This document shows positions 61,601-64,000 of a stretch of DNA of 64,000 bases, in pieces. The translations under genes were made by a program, and so were the position numbers. A model generated the notes under the pieces. The model did not search any database. It saw nothing but the letters and a program-made list of their open reading frames with translations, and was not told the origin of the DNA. How positions within the stretch are numbered: the first letter of the stretch is position 1; every line of letters starts with the position of its first letter. The stretch is taken from the NCBI GenBank assembly GCA_947683425.1, contig CANTUQ010000109.1, positions 402,501 to 466,500 of the forward strand, read 5' to 3'. This DNA is from Excoecaria cochinchinensis (taxonomy: Eukaryota > Streptophyta > Magnoliopsida > Malpighiales > Euphorbiaceae).

Positions 61601-62482
61601 CCCAAAATGAAAACACAACAAAATATAGAAACAATTATGATATCATAGTTTAAAAGGACAAACCTGATGGTGGGGGTTGCCGCTTGATGGCCAAAGGGAT
61701 GCAGCTTGTAAATAGTAACTTGACGCAGCCGCATGCTCCCGGGTTTTGGAGTCACCCTCCCCATATAGTCCCTTGTACCTTGCAAGGTCACCCAAGTATA
61801 TTAAACAGCGATGACAAGAGATCAAACCTTTCTTCATGTCAGCAGATTTCTTCCCATCTTTCTCCAAGACAACTCTATTATCTGAATCCTCAGAGAAGTA
61901 TCCAAGAGGTAGCCCATACTTAGACCTAATTTTAAGGATCAGATCATGATAAAAACCAGTTGCTTCTGATAGAAATGTTTTAAATTGTAGCCTTATTTTT
62001 GCTATTCGATCAGGCCGAGCAGGAACTTTTGCACCCGGAGATGTATTTGAGCCAGCAGAAGCTAATGCAGCACTAAAATGAGCTCTCAGTTCTTCAATGC
62101 GTCTATAGTGCAACTGCCAAAGAGCATATTCTATATTGTGCTGCTCAGAAAAACCATGATCCTCAAGAACTATGGCTTCATAGTTCTCACGCATCTGTTG
62201 CCAGGCATTGGGGTCTGAAGGGATTCTTGCCTGAGCTGACCTCCGACGCTTATTCTCCAACTCAATGTTCTGTACATAAGCAAAAATATAAATTTTGGAC
62301 CATGATTGTGCATAATATTTTCCAAAATATAAGAACACTGCACAGATTAATGGAGATCAGAAAGTCAGGATGGAATGGGAGGAAAATGTAAAGGAAAGAA
62401 AGTGGGAAGTTAAAAGAGTCCGTACCTTTTCATAAAGGCGTTGCGCACGCTCCCTTGGGGAAGGAGCAGACATTTTATCCAT
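58699..62482 (-). CDS. SMG7: SMG7, nonsense-mediated mRNA decay factor
   Basis: Five coding exons: 62426-62482, 61664-62269, 61437-61559, 60711-60943 and 58699-60625. All have GT/AG borders with consistent phase, giving 2946 nt and 981 residues, close to the usual size of plant SMG7. The start MDKMSAPSPRERAQRLYEK follows directly after a CAG acceptor. Residues about 20-330 form the 14-3-3-like/TPR domain ('ELENKRRRSAQARIPSDPNA', 'FSEQHNIEYALWQLHYRRIE', 'CHRCLIYLGDLARY', 'YYLQAASLWPSSGNPHHQ'), which binds phosphorylated UPF1. The EST1-type helical region follows, to about residue 560. The C-terminal part is Pro/Gln/Ser-rich with a 'QQEQQMQQQLL' stretch and ends 'SIWGGRYIV'. SMG7 brings decay enzymes to aberrant mRNAs and is needed to leave meiosis in Arabidopsis. 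No lesion seen. It is the only intact gene in the window. Confidence 0.95.
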
Positions 62483-63941
62483 CTGCACAATCATCATCCA
62501 TCAAATTTATTCGACTACTTTCAAATTGCATTCATCTGCATAAAACCAGAAATATCACTAACAACTTGCAGAAAAATTATAAATTCTGAGAAAATAAATA
62601 TAAGGAAATTTGCAAATTGCATCCAAAAGTTAAATACTTTCCAAGATATAAACAATTGCTGACATGGATTAAAAAAAAAAAAGCCATTGGAATCAAGAAA
62701 GAAAATATTTTAAAAGAACCAGTGCAAGAAATCACAAAGCATGATTCTCCCACATATTCATTCATTCAAAACAATTCCCTTCCAAAATTCCAGTAAAACC
62801 GACTAAATTGCTGAAAGCTCAACCACAAATGGAAAATCATTCAACATCCAAAATTCCAATTCGAAACATTGGGGTAAATTTTTAATGAATTTTGACAGTC
62901 ATAATGCCTCACTCCATTTTGAAGTATCACACTAGTACTAACGGTACAGCCAGCAATAGAATGCTGCTAAAGTAACATTTATTAATAGCCAACTAGATTT
63001 AGCTTCCCACATACTTGATCATAGGAATCTCATTTGAAACATCCTCGCAATAAAATACACAGCAAAATCGTTAAACCATGCAAGTCATCAAGTTTTTGCC
63101 ATAGTTGCATAATCCCTACCAACAAATACAATATGAAAAAAATTAAAACGAGTTTCCGATTTCTGCACCCGACAATCCCCCAGAAGCAAATGAAAAGTCG
63201 CCAAAATTAGAGGATCTCGTCGACCCAAAAAACAATTTAAAAAAACAAGAGAGAGAGACAGGAATTGCACAATTTCTCTTCACCTTATTACAAATTGTCT
63301 TTCTGAGATATCTAAAATTAAGCCAATAAAAAACAGTATGTTGGTTACTACAAAAGCCAATAGAGATTGAACCCTTGAAACTCCTATTACATACTTCACA
63401 AACAACCATGAGAGAAAACATCATGCAGATTTTTCAAATCAAAAACCCTCGATTGTGCAAATACACTAGTACTCAAATTCATCAAATCAAGAGTCTTTCC
63501 TCATGACTTCTCCCAAAGAAAATAACAGAAAAAAAATAAATTAACTCCTCCAGAAATTTCAAGGAAAAAAAAATCCCAGGTCAAGAGCTGATTTCCAACA
63601 TTTTCAAATTCAAAAAGTCAAAGTAACAAAAAAAGAAGAATCGCTTTAGATTTTCTTTCTTCCAGTTTCCCCAGTCAAAAAAAAATAATTAGAATCCGAA
63701 AGATGTCACAAAAAAATTGTAAACCACCATCAGCTTCAAAAAATAAATTTAAAATAAATAAATAAACGAAGATTATAAATGACAACTAAATCAGATCCGG
63801 TCAGATTACTCAATCATATATCATACATAAAAATTCATTAAAAGGAGCAAATCAATTCCTGTATTCAGAGGAAAGAACAAAAAAGAAAATCAAACAAAAT
63901 TAAAATTTCAGAAAAAAAAGAAAAAAAGCATTGAAGCGCAC
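62483..63941 (-). other. Leader intron of SMG7
   Basis: The start codon lies immediately after a TTGTGCAG acceptor (62483 up), so the 5' UTR is on another exon. The donor GTGCGCTTC is at 63933-63941. The intron is about 1.46 kb, AT-rich, and contains only spurious short frames. Confidence 0.7.
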
Positions 63942-64000
63942 CTGTCGAAACAGATCTGTAGAGATTTCGTATGGCAGATCACAGCATCGGATTGCGTAAA
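63942..64000 (-). other. SMG7 5'-UTR exon, continues beyond window
   Basis: On minus it reads ...TCTCTACAGATCTGTTTCGACAG and then the donor GTGCGC. The transcription start lies outside the window. Confidence 0.55.

Overview
This is a piece of AT-rich nuclear DNA from a flowering plant, most likely a eudicot. The evidence is spliced plant genes (SMG7, PRORP, a LURP-one-related gene, the LRR exons of a CC-NBS-LRR gene, a plant-mobile-domain gene) set in many plant-type transposons (Tat/Ogre-like and chromovirus Ty3/gypsy, Copia-type LTR, hAT, Mutator, LINE). I cannot name the species. The only gene that looks intact is SMG7 at the right end. Every other host gene is a broken copy or a fragment.

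Layout. 1-3728: right part of a large Tat/Ogre-type LTR, split by a non-autonomous hAT (2080-3476, perfect 8-bp target duplication) that carries a piece resembling pectin methylesterase. 3736-9110: remains of a Mutator-like element, with a MUDR-type transposase on + and a five-exon plant-mobile-domain (MAIN-like) gene on -, followed by three strong hairpins. 9210-10646: LINE fragment, a 517-bp Mutator-type MITE and the first two exons of a PITH-domain gene. 10943-18446: a decayed Tat-lineage Ty3/gypsy element on -, with a spliced ORF on the opposite strand. 18447-21373: Copia-type solo LTR, retroelement 3' end, a 760-bp palindrome, and the 5' end of another retroelement.

21420-30584 is a PRORP (protein-only organellar RNase P) pseudogene on -. 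A hAT element has landed exactly on one of its splice donors, and a 5.56-kb chromodomain Ty3/gypsy element sits inside that hAT. 30585-39083 is mostly gene-poor: a 1-kb minisatellite of about 22-bp units, a frameshifted LURP-one-related gene (36785-37246) and a second 510-bp MITE. 39084-46599 holds LRR exons of a CC-NBS-LRR gene on -, a duplicated piece of its 3' end joined to a subtilase fragment, a hAT element and a 2040-bp solo LTR with a perfect 5-bp target duplication. 47504-53938 holds a (TTA)n run, an LTR-like stretch and a 2.05-kb unit repeated about 2.4 times. 55167-56339 is another hAT of the same family as the one at 2080.

58429-64000: the SMG7 nonsense-mediated-decay factor on -, five coding exons and 981 codons by my splicing, with a long intron in the 5' leader and at least one certain 3'-UTR intron plus a second likely one. 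This 3'-UTR layout fits the NMD self-regulation known for plant SMG7.

The genes do not form a functional unit. The window reads as one live housekeeping gene beside a graveyard of genes broken by layered transposon insertions, so relative insertion order can be read directly from the nesting.
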